A stretch of DNA of 64,000 nt from Symbiodinium natans. Lineage: Eukaryota; Sar; Dinophyceae; Suessiales; Symbiodiniaceae. The stretch spans positions 844,238-908,237 of the forward strand of contig CAJNDS010000091.1 of NCBI GenBank assembly GCA_905221605.1, given 5' to 3'. How positions within the stretch are numbered: the stretch's first letter is position 1; every line of letters starts with the position of its first letter. Below are positions 11,300-20,744 of this stretch, piece by piece. Below the pieces are notes generated by a model. That model worked only from the letters and a program-made list of their open reading frames with translations. It searched no databases and was not told the origin of the DNA. A program made the position numbers and the translations under genes.

Positions 11300-11800
11300 T
11301 GGGGTGGGTGAGTGTGAGGAGTCGTGCAGGGAAATGAGGGTGTACGTCAGGGTAACGACAGTTGGTGAGTTTGTTCATCAAAACTGCACACAGTACATTG
11401 GATTGATACCACATATCATGACCATGATACGTTTCCCAAGTTTGACAGGCGGCTTGTCAGAAAGATGCACATGCACTGAAGGGCTGGTTTTGCCTAAGCT
11501 GCTCCCTTCAGGGTTTTGGGGGGAAGGTGTTTTGATTTGTGTCATTGCCTCTGACTGTCCCTCTAAATGCTCCAGTTTCTCTGACTCACAGCCACTGCCA
11601 CTCGCTGTCACCGACTCCATCCAGTCGGCCGAGTCGGGCCTTTGCCAGCAGCGTTTTTAAAACGCTGCCAGAATTCTGCGCACACACACTGCCCTGGCTG
11701 GCTACTACACGCGGCAACCATGTCTGACGTGCCCTGCAAGCACCTGTGCTATTCCAAGTCTGACTGCTTCCCGTCTCAGGGGAGGATGACATGATCCGTC
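11300..11800. other. Spacer between tandem repeat and first gene of the domain
   Basis: Several overlapping ORFs exist on both strands, none with a recognisable motif. GTCTGAC copies occur near 11720 and 11758. I see no supportable gene. Confidence 0.5.
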
Positions 11801-11803
11801 GTC

Positions 11804-12379
11804 TCACAGGAAGTGCCATTCCTCCGGGTCCATGTCCTCCTCCTCCTCGTCCACAGCCAACCGGTTCTGGAGCGCAGGTGGCGGCAGAACGATCATGTAG
11901 GTGCCGATGAAGAACAATACCCGAATGTGTCCGACATCGGTGTAGACAGGGTAGTAGTACGTGCGCGTCCCCCCGAGCATGTCTGGAAGCTCTTGCTGAA
12001 TGCAGCCCGCTGGTCTGAAGCAGAGGTCCCATCGTCGGATACCTGCGTCTGACGCACAGGCGAAGTCCGTGAGCAGAATCTGGCCTGATGTTGTCATTGA
12101 CCACAATCCTTGCGATCCCCATGCTCTGCGATTTGTACGGGTGCGGCGAAAAAAGAAGATGCGGCCGTGGAGTGGTGATCGTGCATGCCTTCGCTCTGAC
12201 TCCAGCAACAACCACTCGTCCCTCCTTCCAGAACCCTGGTGGTAAAACTTGAACAAGAAGACCTGATAAGGCGGCATGCTGACGCTTGCCCAGGAAAGGA
12301 GGCCGAGTCGACAGGCACACTTGGGGGTTTCTTGAGATGGTAGGGAGCGGCGGGCGAGCAGGTTTCGAGAAGGACACAT
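11804..12379 (-). CDS. Terminal exon of an unrecognised protein with acidic tail
   Basis: The minus frame is open for 191 codons and ends at a stop after MDPEEWHFL. Protein-like segments include MPPYQVFLFKFYHQ, GRIFFFRRTRTNRRAWG and TDVGHIRVLFFIGTYMIVLP; the C-terminus is strongly acidic (DEEEEDMDPEE). The first ~35 codons may be intron read-through; MPPYQ near 12280 is a plausible later start. It lies downstream of the exons at 12429-13343, probably in the same gene. Two competing minus frames are open over part of the region, but this one has the most natural composition. No family recognised. Confidence 0.5.
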   Translation of the reverse strand: MCPSRNLLARRSLPSQETPKCACRLGLLSWASVSMPPYQVFLFKFYHQGSGRRDEWLLLESERRHARSPLHGRIFFFRRTRTNRRAWGSQGLWSMTTSGQILLTDFACASDAGIRRWDLCFRPAGCIQQELPDMLGGTRTYYYPVYTDVGHIRVLFFIGTYMIVLPPPALQNRLAVDEEEEDMDPEEWHFL

Positions 12380-12428
12380 TACAAGAATCCAGGGAACTGC
12401 TTGGAGCTGTTGGTGTCCAATGAGAGTC

Positions 12429-12668
12429 TCAGACAGTCAGATATTCGCATCCGAGGCTCTGACTGGAGGCAATCTCCGCTGTGGCCAGATTCAGCTCGTG
12501 CCTTGGCCCAAACTTCACTGAAAAAGCTACACCCCACACCGCGCTGCCCCCGCCCCTGAACTTTCTGACTGGAGGGCGAAGGGAAAACTGAAGGACGCAG
12601 GCCCTGTTGTCAAGGCTACCACCTGGGCTGGTGGCCACTCGGCGGAGGTTGCAGCCTGCGAGAAGCAA
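12429..12668 (-). CDS. Probable exon upstream of the acidic-tail exon
   Basis: Minus ORF reading VATSPGGSLDNRACVLQFSL, then FRGGGSAVWGVAFSVKFG and ELNLATAEIASSQSLG. The composition is protein-like, while the opposite strand is poor. It sits 50 bp upstream (in the minus direction) of the exon at 11804-12379. Splice borders are not resolved. Confidence 0.4.
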   Translation of the reverse strand: MLLAGCNLRRVATSPGGSLDNRACVLQFSLRPPVRKFRGGGSAVWGVAFSVKFGPRHELNLATAEIASSQSLGCEYLTV

Positions 12669-12916
12669 CAGCTTACGCAGGTGAGGAAAGAGTTTGAAGC
12701 AAGCACTTCTGACGTGAAACTACTCGCTCAAAAGTCTAAGACATGCAAGGCAGGTATTCCATCATGAACATGCGCACTGCGCAAGCTGCACAGAAGCACC
12801 ATATTCACACTCGCAGCACCTTGTCTTTCACCAAAAGGCCTCAGACATTGCTCTCGAACAAGTTGATTCAAGACCAAGGCATCTTAATTTGCAGGGCCCT
12901 CTGAGTTTGTCAGTGG

Positions 12917-13343
12917 TCAGTCAAGGTCTGACATGTGACATGGGCAGCCAGGCATGAAGGACATATGGTACGACACATGGCAGGTGCAAAAGTCTGCCAG
13001 AGGCTGCCACTCTCTGACGAGTGTCCACACTGCAGTCTCACACTTCAACGTTTCAAGTCGAGACCCCTGAAATCGCAGATCGCGAACGTGGGCTACAGTG
13101 CCGAGGGCATGGCTCTGCATTTGTGCAAGGTCTCAAGTGCCTCGAGCAGGTTTGTCAGAATTGAAAAATGCGACAATGACAAGACTGCAACACAAGCAAG
13201 GAAAGAGCAGGGATGACAACAACCTGAACATCTCCCCCAGCTCGCGCAAGAGTAGTTTCAAGTTTCCTCGCTGTTGCTGCTGCGGTCTGACTGGAGTCCA
13301 CGGGTGTATCCGAATCCAAGCTCAAAACCAGACTGTCCGACAT
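12917..13343 (-). CDS. Possible exons of the same minus-strand gene
   Basis: Two adjacent minus frames look protein-like: SLVLSLDSDTPVDSSQTAAA (ORF 13155-13343) and TAVWTLVREWQPLADFCTCH (ORF 12917-13120). They probably belong to the gene ending at 11804. Overlapping plus ORFs also exist. No motif recognised and borders are unknown. Confidence 0.3.
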
Positions 13344-13434
13344 AAAGTCACAGTCAGAAACTTCACAATCTTGAGTCTAACAACTCCTCGCATGATTCTG
13401 CAGCAAGTTGCAAGGTCCGACTGACTTATGCAGT

Positions 13435-14010
13435 CTAACGAGGATGTCCTGGGACAAAATTGAAATACTTCAGATATGTCAAGATCGGGAGGCAGACCTT
13501 CACAAGCATGGCAGCACGCATGCCGTTGCCCAGCATCTCGCGGAGCTCCGACAATGTGTGACGCGAGTAATCCACCTCAGCCGGGTTGAGGCCCAAGCCA
13601 CGGACCATGTCTGCCTTGTCCATGAAGCCCTTCTTCTGATAGTTGTACCAAAGGCAACCGGTTGTCAACGTGGCCAGTCCTCCGTCTGACCTGTAGTGGC
13701 CCCGGTCCACTGTCTGACTCAAGTCTGCCAGAGGGTCTGACGTCCCAAGCCCGGCCGACTGCAGCATCATCTCATACACATCGACCTGTGCCCGGTGCCA
13801 AGCGCCCATTTCTGTGCCACTGCTGGCTCTCCTTTTCACCGGGGGCGGCTTCACATCTGACGGTATGCGTTTGGCTTTCACGGCCTTCCTTAGATGAGCC
13901 ACTCGAAGGACGGACACGCAAAGACGGACTGAACGACGACAAGACCATGAAAAACGTCTCAGATTGAAATCACAGTCAGGTACTGTGCTCAAAGATGAGA
14001 GTGCCACAGG
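13435..14010 (-). CDS. C5 cytosine methyltransferase-like, C-terminal exon (motifs IX-X)
   Basis: Continues the gene at 14148-15137 after a short intron. It starts in basic sequence (KPPPVKRRASSG) and contains CLWYNYQKKGFMDKADM. It then has SRHTLSELREMLGNGM followed by a hydrophobic helix, AAMLVKVCLPILTYL. The LGNGM plus helix matches conserved motif X (GN-V/M ... helix) of DNA C5 methyltransferases, which folds back onto the SAM site. The stop is at the low-coordinate end after FVPGHPR. At least five TCAGAC motifs are embedded in frame (SDVKP, TSDPLAD, LSQTVD, YRSDGG). The exact exon start is not resolved. Confidence 0.65.
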   Translation of the reverse strand, partial: PVALSSLSTVPDCDFNLRRFSWSCRRSVRLCVSVLRVAHLRKAVKAKRIPSDVKPPPVKRRASSGTEMGAWHRAQVDVYEMMLQSAGLGTSDPLADLSQTVDRGHYRSDGGLATLTTGCLWYNYQKKGFMDKADMVRGLGLNPAEVDYSRHTLSELREMLGNGMRAAMLVKVCLPILTYLKYFNFVPGHPR

Positions 14011-14147
14011 TTTGTAGTGTTCATCTGCCGAACAGGTCAGGGTGTGTCGCAAAGTGTTTCGTGAGGCTTCTTTGATGGAAGTGCTGTGACTGTGCAAACA
14101 GAGGTGCCAATGGATTAACACTCAAGAGACACATAATAAAAAAAGTC

Positions 14148-15137
14148 CTAATGACTACTGCAGCAAAGGTTCTTGCATGCCTCAGCGAAAAAACGATGGT
14201 ACTCAGTGTCGTCCTCCATGACTGACCGTGCTTTCGACACTGGGCCCTTGTCAGACCACGAGAAAGCAGCAGCAGAATGGCGTGGCATTTGGCTGCACAT
14301 CTCGCTGAGAATGCTCACCTCGCGAACCCAATCTGACGCAACGAAGTTGCTGTCTGACGAGCCCAACAGGACAACACGTGCACGACTCTCTGACTGAGGC
14401 AAGGCATCGACAACCATCGTGGCATGCGTGTAGTCCGGCAAGTCTGACTGGAGAGCTTCTTCGTACCACATCAAGGGGGTCTGACGTCCACCCTTTATGC
14501 GAGGCTGCAAGGCGCCCAAAACATTCTCCAGGACGTAGAACTTCCGCCGGTGTTTCTTCACGAACGCAAGACTTTCAACGAAAGTCTGACACTCTGGCTT
14601 GTTCAGGTCGATGGGGTCTGACGTGTAACGTTCTGAGTTGGACCTGCTGTTCAGCTTGCAGGAGAAACCGGACACAAATAAGTCCAGGTTCTGCATGCTC
14701 GGGTCTGACAACTTGCAGCAGCGGTTGTGCACCCAGCACGGCCCGGAACCTCTGACGCTGTACTTGATGTCCTTGAAGATGTGGTCAACGTCGAACGTCT
14801 CAGTCTGACGAAGCATGAACATCGCCGGCGCCTGCTTCATTTCTGACGCGCATACAGACGCAACCTCACCCTTCTTCAGCATCTTGGAGACAACATAGTG
14901 AGGCAGACCGGTGCCATCGCAGCCGCCTGCCATCATCAGAGGCGTCTGACGTCTCAGGCCACCGTCGGTCTGACTCTGCTCCAGTCCGGCGTCTGACAGA
15001 AGACTTGCCAGGAAGGATTGAAGATCGAACTCGTCGTCGGTCCAAACTGTCTGACGGCCCTCGTCACCTGTGTGGCGTGGTTTCTTGGCTGCCGGCCGTT
15101 TCATGGCTGCGGTGGTCTGACCTCGTTTTGGGGCCAT
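14148..15137 (-). CDS. C5 cytosine DNA methyltransferase-like protein, N-terminal exon
   Basis: I chose the ATG at 15137 (MAPKRGQTT, with a basic KRPAAKKP N-terminus suited to nuclear targeting). A start 11 codons earlier is open. Matches to the C5 methyltransferase order: a SAM-binding glycine loop AGGCDGTGLPH (about residues 70-80); an acidic residue in ASEMKQAP (about 99); the catalytic loop with Cys160 in VSGFSCKLNS, where the family normally has PC; ENV at 204-206 in YVLENVLG; and an R-x-R motif in SESRARVVLLGS (about 250-260). It therefore probably methylates cytosine in DNA in the nucleus, or descends from such an enzyme. Known dinoflagellate retrotransposons carry captured DNMTs, so a mobile origin is possible. 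About 20 TCTGAC heptamer-type sites lie inside this one exon, giving repeated RQT, CQT and SD residues. Confidence 0.7.
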   Translation of the reverse strand: MAPKRGQTTAAMKRPAAKKPRHTGDEGRQTVWTDDEFDLQSFLASLLSDAGLEQSQTDGGLRRQTPLMMAGGCDGTGLPHYVVSKMLKKGEVASVCASEMKQAPAMFMLRQTETFDVDHIFKDIKYSVRGSGPCWVHNRCCKLSDPSMQNLDLFVSGFSCKLNSRSNSERYTSDPIDLNKPECQTFVESLAFVKKHRRKFYVLENVLGALQPRIKGGRQTPLMWYEEALQSDLPDYTHATMVVDALPQSESRARVVLLGSSDSNFVASDWVREVSILSEMCSQMPRHSAAAFSWSDKGPVSKARSVMEDDTEYHRFFAEACKNLCCSSH

Positions 15138-15170
15138 GCTGCCTGGGAATTCTCTGACAGGCACTGTCAC

Positions 15171-15480
15171 TGACTGGGCTTAGGGATGCCTTCTGAGCCT
15201 CTTATCTCTGCGGCTTGATGCAGTTCGATTCTGACTCAGTATTAGTAAATAAGACTGACGTCCAGTGATTTCACAACAAGCCACGGCCTGCAGAAAAATG
15301 TCCAGCTCCAAGTCTGCCAAAACAGGACTGGCCTCAAAGCACTGCATCAGCTAGCACACAAGGCATCAAATAACAAGTGAACCCAGGGGTCTGTTCACAA
15401 GCCAGCAAAACAAAACTCATGATCAGACAGGCCTGGCTGACAGGTCGAAAAACACGTTCACATCATCTGTCTTACTCAGT
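15171..15480. other. 5' flank of the methyltransferase-like gene
   Basis: No ORF with protein-like content. It lies directly upstream of the ATG at 15137 on the minus strand and may contain the promoter or 5' UTR. Nothing resembling a TATA or TTTT box stands out. Only degenerate TGACTC/TCTGAC sites are present. Confidence 0.4.
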
Positions 15481-15481
15481 G

Positions 15482-15829
15482 TCACCACCAGTGGCAACGA
15501 AGTCTCACGCACTGCGAGGTTCCAGGCATGAAATCATATGACAGGATAGCACATCCAATCACTTCAGAACTCCAAGTCAGTTCCACTGCAGTCTGACAAG
15601 CACAGAAGCTGGAATGCATGAGCGAGTCAGGATCCACGACAAAAGACATGTATTGAATTCCCCTCTGATTCTGACAGATACGCTGTACACATGCTGAGCT
15701 GAGCACTTGTCTGACATTTCCGCCAGCAAGGTAGCGATGAGCATCACTGCAAGCAGTGGCCTCGGGAGTCATTATAATTATATAATCTGCACTCTCATTC
15801 CTAGCGACGCCCACACCACAAAGGAACAT
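15482..15829 (-). CDS. Possible exon, unrecognised
   Basis: 115-codon minus ORF with protein-like stretches ATACSDAHRYLAGGNVRQVL and IQYMSFVVDPDSLMHSSF, ending in HWW before a stop. Three heptamer sites are inside. No family recognised. It may be the end of the gene above (16.2-17.8 kb) or chance; borders are not resolved. Confidence 0.3.
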   Translation of the reverse strand: MFLCGVGVARNESADYIIIMTPEATACSDAHRYLAGGNVRQVLSSACVQRICQNQRGIQYMSFVVDPDSLMHSSFCACQTAVELTWSSEVIGCAILSYDFMPGTSQCVRLRCHWW

Positions 15830-16190
15830 TTGTCAACACAGTGACGTGAATCTGCTGAGTCATGCACTTCCGCGGAAGACGGTCTGACCTGACATTCAAA
15901 TTTCAAAAGAGCGAGACAGCAAGTCAGTCTCGGGCCTAAGGTCTGACTCACACACACACACAGACACATATCGTTCTCGGAAGCAGAGTGTCAGGCCGAT
16001 GGTCTCTCGCACTTCACCAATCCTGTCCTGTCAAGAGCCGATGCTGCATGACTCCGACCTGCCCTATGCCTTGGAAGAGCTCACAAGCGGCAAGCACTGG
16101 CACGAGATTGTTTCTGCGCTGCCTGCCTCCAAAATTATTTCTGACTGTCACGCACTTTGCGACGACAGTTGGGTGACGAGAATGACATTG

Positions 16191-16661
16191 TCACATGTCG
16201 TTCTCTTTGACCAAGGCCATGGTCTGACAGGCTAGGAGCAACATTGTCGCAGCTGTGGGAACTGAGGCCATGTTGGCCAGTGTGTGCGAACTGTATGACG
16301 GCTTGCACAGACTAAAGTCCAAACAGCAGCCATGCAGGCGGCTCGTCTCGCCCAACGTCATCTGTCTGACATCACGTTTTGTCTTAGTCAGCATTGTACT
16401 TCCAGGTGTCAGAAAAGAAGCCACAGTCTCCAGCCCGGAATCAATGACTCGCACCTTCTTACGAGCTGCATCCATGAACAGCGCACTCTGGTTGGCGGGC
16501 TTCATCCTGTCCAGATACGCGATCGCATCCTGCACTCGTTGCCGCTTCTGGCTGACAAGAACAGGCGGGTCGACTTCATGATTCTCGGCCATGACTGCGT
16601 CTGACGCTTCCTTCACGTTGCTACTCGATGCCGCCGAAGAAGGTCGGGCAGCACCTTGCAC
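16191..16661 (-). CDS. Terminal exon with methyltransferase-like C-terminal motifs
   Basis: The minus frame reads VQDAIAYLDRMKPANQSALF, then RQMTLGETSRLHGCCLDFSL, then SHTLANMASVPTAATMLLLA, ending KENDM before a stop. 'R-x-T-x-x-E-x-x-R-L-x-G' is the pattern at the end of the target-recognition region of C5 methyltransferases (usual form RxLTxxExxRLQGFP). The last helix stands where motif X should be, although its GN pair is missing (ANMAS). I read this as the 3' exon of a second, divergent or degenerate methyltransferase-like gene whose upstream exon is at 16957-17808. Several other origins remain possible. Confidence 0.45.
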   Translation of the reverse strand: MQGAARPSSAASSSNVKEASDAVMAENHEVDPPVLVSQKRQRVQDAIAYLDRMKPANQSALFMDAARKKVRVIDSGLETVASFLTPGSTMLTKTKRDVRQMTLGETSRLHGCCLDFSLCKPSYSSHTLANMASVPTAATMLLLACQTMALVKENDM

Positions 16662-16956
16662 GGGGATGTTGCGAACTCAAGGCAGACCCCCTTACACGCA
16701 ACCCCAGGAAGGTCATGAGCCACGTCCTGCCTGAGCGAGATTGTTCATGAAGCTCGTCCTTGTCATACTTCTACATTTTCTGCTCTGTCTTGCTGTTGCA
16801 ACCACCATCAGAAATCCAATTTTCCAGGCAGCGGTGCAAAGAGGCATTGACGTCTTTCATTTTCTTGATGGTTTCGGAGCCCATGGACGGCTTCTCCTTG
16901 TCGCACCACCTTGGCACACAAAAGTGTATTCGCAACACGCCAATGGACTCTCCACT

Positions 16957-17808
16957 TCAAGCATGCTGAAACAAACATGGGCACATGTTAGCCCCGATGC
17001 ACAAACTTAAGCTCATGACAATGCTGTGTCTGACAAGAGACATGCAGATGTAGCCTGTGGAGTCTGACTGCAGCAAAGCGGAGGTCGGAAACCAGTCCTG
17101 TAGCTTCAATGTCTTGCCCTCAAACACTGTGTTGGCATCCACGTCTGACGCAAAGGATAGCTCCATCGCTGTGCCTTTGTTACAAGGCACACTGAAGTGC
17201 ACCACAACGACTGTGGCGGACTTTGTGGCTTCACAGAGGCTTGTCTGACGCAAGAATGCCCAGCTGTCCTTGTTCTTCCAGATTGTGTGTGCCAGCAGCA
17301 TCGTCTGACATTTTTTGCCCGTGATGGTGTCTGACGAGTCTGACTGGTGCCCAAAACTGACCCACGGCATCGGAAACATGGTTTTCACACGAATGCGCAG
17401 AGCCTGATCCTCGTGACCGTGCTCTGACAGCACTCTGGGCAGGAAGTATGGCCGACTCAGGTCTGACAAGAGAGACAACGCGGCTGGCAGCTGATACAGG
17501 ACGACCTCGTAATTTTCTTCGGATGTCCATGCCAGGAGGTCTGACACTGTTTTCACATCCATGGCTGCACACAGAATCGAACAACAAACACTTTCTTTCA
17601 GAGCCAAAGCCCGACTGACAACGACAATGCAAGGACTACAGTGACGAATCTCTTGAACCCCATGTACACTCTGCCACATCAAGGACCAAGGCAATGGCAA
17701 GGACACCATTTTGGCAGCCACAGTCTGTATCTGACGGCCGAGTCTCGAGTCATGATTGTTGTGCACTCTCTGCTGGCATTGCCGGGGTGCCGAACTTGAA
17801 TGCAACAT
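16957..17808 (-). CDS. Exon of unrecognised protein, probably same gene as 16191-16661
   Basis: A long minus frame with protein-like content from about 17600 to 17020: MDVKTVSDLLAWTSEENYEV, PAALSLLSDLSRPYFLPRVL, RIRVKTMFPMPWVSFGHQ, ATVVVVHFSVPCNKGTAMEL. The first ~60 codons (MLHSSSAPRQ...) may be intron. Ten GTCTGAC copies are coded in frame as SD, QT or VR. No domain recognised. Position and spacing suggest it precedes the methyltransferase-like terminal exon downstream. Confidence 0.5.
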   Translation of the reverse strand: MLHSSSAPRQCQQRVHNNHDSRLGRQIQTVAAKMVSLPLPWSLMWQSVHGVQEIRHCSPCIVVVSRALALKESVCCSILCAAMDVKTVSDLLAWTSEENYEVVLYQLPAALSLLSDLSRPYFLPRVLSEHGHEDQALRIRVKTMFPMPWVSFGHQSDSSDTITGKKCQTMLLAHTIWKNKDSWAFLRQTSLCEATKSATVVVVHFSVPCNKGTAMELSFASDVDANTVFEGKTLKLQDWFPTSALLQSDSTGYICMSLVRHSIVMSLSLCIGANMCPCLFQHA

Positions 17809-17849
17809 GTTTTAGCTGGCAGACTAGTCTTCTGCCCGAAATATTCTGA

Positions 17850-18470
17850 GGGTATTCAGGATCTTGGCCTTTGACCCTACACTATATAAGTGTTCGGGCC
17901 GTGACGGTTTTTCAATGGGGCTCAGTCCTTCGGTTTTCAGGAAGGCATACGCTTGAAGTATCTCTCCTTCTCGAGAAAGCTTATGATATTCCTGCAAACC
18001 GAAGGACCGAGCCCCGGGCCCCGGAAGATTTGTATTGTAGTCCGGAGGCCTCCGTAAGCTACCCCCTTTCCAGATATGATTCGCCTAAGTTAATGAGTCA
18101 GTAAGGCATACAGAAAACGCGCCAGGCAGATTTTCGGCGATCCTGGAAAGGTCGAGGCTTCAGGCCTGTCTTCAGCATCGACCTTTCCAGGGTCTCCAAA
18201 ATCTTTTTTTGGAGGGCTCGTTTTCTTTATGTCCACTTTAAATAAAACTATTCTGATTCCATAGGCGAATCATATCTGGAAAGCGGGTAGTTTACAGAGG
18301 CCTCCGGACATAGCTATAATTTGGGGTTAAGTTATACAAGTCTTCCGGGGCCCGGGGATCAGTCCTTCGGTTTTCAGGAAGGCGGCCGAAGCTTTCTCGA
18401 GAAGGAGAGATGCTTGAAGCCTGAAGCCTTGACCTTTCCAGGCTCGGGGACTGTTTTTTTTATTCAGGGT
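17850..18470. mobile_element. Foldback (inverted-repeat) element
   Basis: Two long inverted arms flank an inner hairpin. Arm 1 (about 17970-18090) contains CCCCGGGCCCCGGAAG, GTCCGGAGGCCTCCG and CTTTCCAGATATGATTCGCC. Arm 2 (about 18264-18412) contains their reverse complements in mirrored order. An inner hairpin CCTGGAAAGGTCGA...TCGACCTTTCCAGG spans 18142-18191. TCCTTCGGTTTTCAGGAAGG occurs near both outer ends (17926 and 18362). No coding capacity and no GTCTGAC inside, so it probably inserted after the heptamer pattern formed. No clear target-site duplication. Confidence 0.8.
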
Positions 18471-18479
18471 ACTCGAATG

Positions 18480-18811
18480 TTTGGCTGGGGGGAAATTATT
18501 TCGTAACATTCTGAATCATGGACATGGCCATTCGCATGTGTCCTCTATCTAGTTCACAGGCCCCCCCTTGAGTCAGAGAATCGCCGAGACGAGATGCTGT
18601 GTCTGACACGTTAAAATCGATGAATCTGACGGTCCGGAGCATGGAGTCTTTCACAGACCTCCTGGCCGTAGAGCAACGAGCACTGCAGGACGAAGGTGAC
18701 GCCCCTTCGGAAATCCTAACATGATCGTATAGTCTATTACCGCTACTTAGAAATCTATTTCTCACACCCCTGGCACCACTTCTGTCATGTCACCTCGTCA
18801 TGGCATCACAC
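18480..18811. other. Spacer between foldback element and next gene
   Basis: Contains one or two heptamer sites (about 18601). No protein-like ORF. It lies just downstream of the stop codon at 18812 and could be 3' UTR of the gene at 18.8-22.7 kb. Confidence 0.4.
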
Positions 18812-19786
18812 TCACTCCTTGTCGCTGCTGGACGATGACGACTCGGAGTCTGACCCTTCAGCGCGTTTGCGCTTGCCACCAGTCGTCTGACAACCACCAC
18901 TCGTCTGAGGACCAGGTGAGTCGGGCATCACCGACGCGTCCAGGCTCGCCGCAGCCCTCGCAGCATCCAGGCGTGCTTCTTCCGCATGGCCGCCTGTCAG
19001 ACTTCTGACACGGCTGATCGCTCTGCGAGTGAAGCCATTGTTGACTCCTCTGACAATCTCCACCATAATCTGGAATGTCAGGGATTGGCGCAGTGTGTCT
19101 GATTGGCCCGGCAAGCAAAAGGCCACGTAGGGAACACACTGTCTGGCGGCTTGCAAGGCTGCCAAGCCCGGCCCGGGCGTGAAGTCGATGATCTTCCATG
19201 TGGCTGGCCGTCTGACGCCGTAGAGGTTGTACATCTCCGCCCAAAACATCTCTGACGGAGACCAGGCAAACCAAGTCATGGTTTGGTCTGACTTGACACT
19301 TTCCTCCGGCGTCGTCTCTGGCTCACCGTCCACAGTCTGACTGTCCGCCGCCTCACCCTCAGCCTTTGTGTCTGACTCGTCGCCTTCGTGGTCCTCATCC
19401 ACCGCGCCGGCAGCCATGTCGTGCTCCTCCTCTCTGGCGGACACAGCGGTGGAAGTCCCCACTGCCTTCATCATCTGGCTCAGCGTGTCTCGTCTGACAG
19501 CAATGCTCGCCTCCGCACCACTTCGAATGCTGAGGCCTTGGAGGCTGCGCGTGTAGTTGCTCCCCGGCAAGTCAAGGAACTTCCGTGGCCGAGTCTCTGT
19601 CTGACACTTTGTCTTACTGAGGATGAACAAGTTCTCGACAGGATCCGGCAAAGCAATCCGGCCTGTCTTACACGCCTTGGAGGAGTTCTTTCTGACGTAG
19701 CCGTCCTTGGTGAACTCGAGATTGTTGTAGCAGAGTCTGACTGGCGTGTTCATGAGCTTCTTCGGGTACTCTGAGTCCCCTTTCAC
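18812..19786 (-). CDS. Terminal exon with acidic linker and glycine-loop (SAM-type) segment
   Basis: 324-codon minus frame. Order: NNLEFTKDGYVRKNS; LPDPVENLFILSKTKCQTET; an acidic linker rich in D/E (about residues 125-170); WFAWSPSEMFWAEMYNLYGV; then KIIDFTPGPGLAALQAARQC and VPYVAFCL; and a tail KRKRAEGSDSESSSSSSDKE before the stop. The DFTPGPG loop after a beta strand, followed by a helix and a second strand, resembles the motif I region of Rossmann-type SAM methyltransferases. I infer only that resemblance. It is the 3' exon of a gene that probably starts at 22701. Heptamer sites are coded as SD, QT and VR. Confidence 0.6.
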   Translation of the reverse strand: MKGDSEYPKKLMNTPVRLCYNNLEFTKDGYVRKNSSKACKTGRIALPDPVENLFILSKTKCQTETRPRKFLDLPGSNYTRSLQGLSIRSGAEASIAVRRDTLSQMMKAVGTSTAVSAREEEHDMAAGAVDEDHEGDESDTKAEGEAADSQTVDGEPETTPEESVKSDQTMTWFAWSPSEMFWAEMYNLYGVRRPATWKIIDFTPGPGLAALQAARQCVPYVAFCLPGQSDTLRQSLTFQIMVEIVRGVNNGFTRRAISRVRSLTGGHAEEARLDAARAAASLDASVMPDSPGPQTSGGCQTTGGKRKRAEGSDSESSSSSSDKE

Positions 19787-19879
19787 AGCCTGTCTGACCT
19801 TGGAGTCTGGCAGGTCGCAGCGGCTAAGACTTTAACTAACACAGACCAGTTAACACAGACCAGTTCAATTAAATTCAAC

Positions 19880-20244
19880 TCGACCCAGGTCTTGGAACGC
19901 ATGGTGTGCAATCCAGCTGCCATGCGGGTCATCTTGCTGAAGTTGCTGGGACGGCGGGCATCTTTGAAAAGGAAAATGTCGTTCTTCTGGAAGAGGCTCA
20001 TCTCATGCCCACCCCCAATGTGTTTCTTCGGCAGCACCGCTTCCATAACGTTCTTGAAGTGGCTGTCGTCTAACTGCGGCAGCTGCCGCCAAGTCTTGCC
20101 AGCTAGGCAAGCACGGTCATACCGGCATGTGGAATCATAGATGTACACAGTTCTGTCTTCGGACGCAGCACCCGCAGCCGGCTTTGCGATGTCAGACACC
20201 ATCTCGAACCATTTCGTGCTGTCTGGCTCCGACATGAAGGTCAC
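19880..20244 (-). CDS. Internal exon, unrecognised (22.7-18.8 kb gene)
   Basis: The minus frame reads TVYIYDSTCRYDRACLAGKT, WRQLPQLDDSHFKNVMEAVL, PKKHIGGGHEMSLFQKNDIF and MTRMAAGLHTMRSKTWVELN. It then loses protein-like character below about 19880, so a donor is likely near there. No family recognised. It lies between the exons at 20260-20703 and 18812-19786 in the same direction. Confidence 0.5.
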
Positions 20245-20259
20245 AAAGGATGTCAGACC

Positions 20260-20703
20260 TCAGTCAGAAGTGCACACAACAGAGCTCGCTACCCCCTCTG
20301 CGAGAGACTGACAGAATCGGAAGCACAAGTCATCTTTGAGGCTGGCACGGGCGGAGGCATACGAGAACATGCTCTGCAGCGCTGACGGCGCAACATTGTT
20401 GAAGCTGTCCGTCGCCAACGGGGGCAGTACCAGCTTTGGGAACCATTCTGACAGCATCTGCATCACAACCTGGTTGTCTGCCACAAGATCCACATTCAGG
20501 TGGACTGTCTCTTCTTTTGGCACCACCTCATGCACGATGTCAGCAGGCTTGGCCGTGTCTTCCCCCATACGCGCGGTCTCCTGCGAGTCTGACACGGCAT
20601 CCTCCACCTTCGTGTCAGGTTTCGGCTCAGGCTTCGGAGGCTGCATCTCCTCTTCATGCAGCTGGAGAACCTTGTCGAGGTCGAAGTAATCCTGCAAAAG
20701 CAT
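20260..20703 (-). CDS. Internal exon, acidic linker plus helical segment
   Basis: Begins YFDLDKVLQLHEEEMQPPKP, continues with a P/K/E-rich acidic linker (VHEVVPKEETVHLNVDLVAD) and a hydrophobic segment QMLSEWFPKLVLPPLATDSF ... LKDDLCFRFCQSLAEGVASS. Low GTCTGAC density here (one exact copy near 20587). No domain recognised. Part of the 22.7-18.8 kb gene by position and strand. Confidence 0.5.
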   Translation of the reverse strand: MLLQDYFDLDKVLQLHEEEMQPPKPEPKPDTKVEDAVSDSQETARMGEDTAKPADIVHEVVPKEETVHLNVDLVADNQVVMQMLSEWFPKLVLPPLATDSFNNVAPSALQSMFSYASARASLKDDLCFRFCQSLAEGVASSVVCTSD

Positions 20704-20744
20704 GACAAGGTCTTACATGTCCAACTATCACAGCACATGACACC

